The position numbers were made by a program, and so were the translations under genes. Positions 21,665-22,355 of a stretch of 22,355 bases of DNA are shown here, in pieces. This DNA comes from a virus, in IMG/VR virus record IMGVR_UViG_3300035179_000067, positions 1-22,355 of that record; one strand, written 5' to 3'. Position 1 is the first letter of the stretch. The number at the start of each line of letters is the position of its first letter. A model generated the notes under the pieces. That model made no database searches, was not told where the DNA came from, and saw nothing but the letters and a program-made list of their open reading frames with translations.

Positions 21665-21702
21665 GTTTGTGATTACTTATTAAAAATAAAAGGAGTATTA
21701 TA

Positions 21703-21906
21703 ATGGTTAAAAAAGAAATTATGGAAACCAAAAAAGAAGAAGATGACAGAATCACTTTTAATGCGGGATCTGCTAAAGTAAAAGAGGAAGCCCGGGAACT
21801 GGCTAGAAATTTTAAACCTATTAAGCTCAGTTTATCTAATTTCTGCCAGATAGCCTTAAAAGAATTCATAGAAAAGGTCAAGAAAGACAAAATAAATCAT
21901 CTTTAA
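21703..21906 (+). CDS. Ribbon-helix-helix-type small protein (candidate regulator)
   Basis: 67 residues, SD AAAGGAG. After a charged start, RITFNAGSAKVKEEARELAR forms a short strand and a helix, then KLSLSNFCQIALKEFIEKV gives the (L/S)S-x-x-Q-x-ALKEF pattern seen in the second helix of Arc/MetJ/CopG-type ribbon-helix-helix proteins. These dimers bind short operator repeats. It lies between the early genes and the XRE-type remnant, close to the promoter at 21920. It is therefore a plausible ligand of operator-like repeats in this window, but the fold call is from pattern only. Confidence 0.6.
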   Translation: MVKKEIMETKKEEDDRITFNAGSAKVKEEARELARNFKPIKLSLSNFCQIALKEFIEKVKKDKINHL

Positions 21907-21919
21907 TGCTAAAAAATAC

Positions 21920-21948
21920 TTGACAAATGATAATACGAATGGTAATAT
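21920..21948 (+). promoter_or_regulatory. Promoter of the XRE-type regulator
   Basis: TTGACA (21920-21925), 17 nt, TAATAT (21943-21948). Predicted start about 21955. A variant of the iterated motif (ATTTTTGGGGGTTA, from 21949) overlaps the transcription start, which fits autoregulation. Confidence 0.85.
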
Positions 21949-21963
21949 ATTTTTGGGGGTTAG

Positions 21964-22022
21964 TTCTCCTAAAGCCTCAGATAAAAAGAAGAAGGAGGAT
22001 AGACAATTTTTTTATAATTGTC
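21964..22022 (+). promoter_or_regulatory. Structured leader: sequestered SD plus second hairpin
   Basis: TTCTCCT (21964-21970) can pair with AGGAGGA (21993-21999), masking the SD GGAGG. A second perfect hairpin, GACAATT (22002-22008) / AATTGTC (22016-22022), lies between SD and start codon. Without the hairpin the SD is 36 nt from ATG 22035; with it folded the gap is about 15 nt. This suggests translational control. Confidence 0.55.
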
Positions 22023-22034
22023 CACGTAGCATGA

Positions 22035-22223
22035 ATGAATATCGACCTAAGCAAATTAAGAGAACTAAGAGAAAAAGCTGGTTTGACTAGAAGAGATCTT
22101 GCCGATAAAATTGGTTGCCGGGAACATACCATTATTAGATGGTAAAATGGAAAGAATAAGAAACCATTATCACCATATCGGAAAGAGTTAGAAAAGTTTT
22201 ATTCGGAAATGTTAATAAAATAA
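22035..22223 (+). pseudogene. XRE-family helix-turn-helix regulator interrupted by an in-frame TAA
   Basis: The frame reads MNIDLSKLRELREKAGLTRR DLADKIGCREHTIIRW, then TAA at 22143-22145, then NGKNKKPLSPYRKELEKFY up to TAA 22221. XRE proteins have W-E-N-G at that point (GAA), so a single G-to-T change explains the stop. The 36-residue product would have helices 1-3 only. It cannot be a different genetic code, since other genes in the window end in TAA. It may be a decayed repressor, a sequencing error, or a truncated product. An in-frame TGA directly before ATG 22035 fixes the start. Confidence 0.7.
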
Positions 22224-22265
22224 AAAAACATCTTTAAATGTTTCGGGGTTGTATTATAATTTTTA

Positions 22266-22295
22266 ACTATTTACTTTACATAAGATATATTATAG
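22266..22295. repeat. Copy 2 of the 30-bp AT-rich inverted repeat
   Basis: Partner of 1311-1340 (26 of 30). The tail of the window, 22224-22355, holds no gene that can be supported on either strand. Confidence 0.35.
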
Positions 22296-22355
22296 GACGT
22301 TGCAAAATTATAAAAAATAGGTTAAAGTTCCTCGAACACCATTTTATTTTTTATC

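Noticed and set aside
22031-22090. Alternative 19-codon ORF from ATG 22031 overlapping the XRE frame
   Set aside because: It is short, Lys/Arg-rich and unrecognised, while the overlapping frame has clear HTH coding character.
22143-22145. TAA read as an amino acid (alternative genetic code)
   Set aside because: Many genes in the window end at TAA with the next SD and start placed immediately after, so TAA is a normal stop.
22226-22260. Hairpin AAACAT/ATGTTT and a TATAAT at 22255
   Set aside because: The stem is weak with no T-run, and no -35 box lies at a proper distance from the TATAAT.
1-22355. tRNA genes, integrase or attachment sites
   Set aside because: No cloverleaf with CCA-type ends, no tyrosine or serine recombinase motif and no convincing att core were seen.

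Overview
The window is a contiguous block of a tailed bacteriophage (Caudoviricetes) genome or prophage. Nearly every gene is on the + strand, densely packed, with many 4-30 nt overlaps. The DNA is AT-rich (roughly 35% GC by eye, rich in ATA, AGA and TTA codons). Shine-Dalgarno (SD) sequences are strong, close to AAAGGAGGTGAT, and promoters read TTGACA-17-TATAAT. This points to a low-GC bacterial host, for example Firmicutes-like or Atribacterota-like, but the sequence alone does not settle the host.

Layout. 1-1302 is the large terminase, cut at its 5' side. A promoter plus an intrinsic terminator in the leader (1341-1457) precedes the head operon: a portal fused to a Mu F-like minor head protein (1475-3907), a ChaB-protease-scaffold fusion with an in-frame internal start for the scaffold (3888-5210), a decoration protein, the HK97-fold major capsid protein, then DUF1320, gpG-like and tail-terminator genes (6641-8092). 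The tail module follows: a tail tube with an inserted jelly-roll (8301-9749), a tail-assembly chaperone with a -1 frameshift (10050-10594), an HNH endonuclease inserted as a free-standing gene (10679-11236), a short tape measure (11251-13239) and a 936-residue tail hub carrying a seven-bladed propeller and a second inserted domain (13241-16051). There is no sheath gene, so the tail is siphovirus-like.

16052-17171 is a self-contained cassette: its own promoter, two tandem paralogous lipoproteins, a terminator. Two fibre-like proteins with N-terminal signal-type segments follow (17199-18749). One shares a domain with the hub. Next comes a lysis block: a BhlA-like membrane protein, a truncated M15 peptidase, a small unknown protein and an LL-H-type holin (18764-20203). 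20204-20757 is a non-coding control region with a terminator, many copies of an ATTTnAGGGGTA-type motif and an early promoter. It is followed by small unknown genes, a ribbon-helix-helix candidate and an XRE-type regulator interrupted by an in-frame TAA.

The most unusual signals are: (i) a degenerate 12-13 bp motif iterated in two distant non-coding regions that also share a 77-nt inverted copy (61/77 identical), resembling a dispersed operator or stoperator system; (ii) two genes whose only well-placed start codon is ATA; (iii) a lipoprotein-plus-exported-fibre cassette that could act in superinfection exclusion; (iv) two leader terminators sharing the same 5' arm; (v) a regulator with a nonsense codon and an elaborate leader. 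All functional assignments come from reading motifs; no database search was run.
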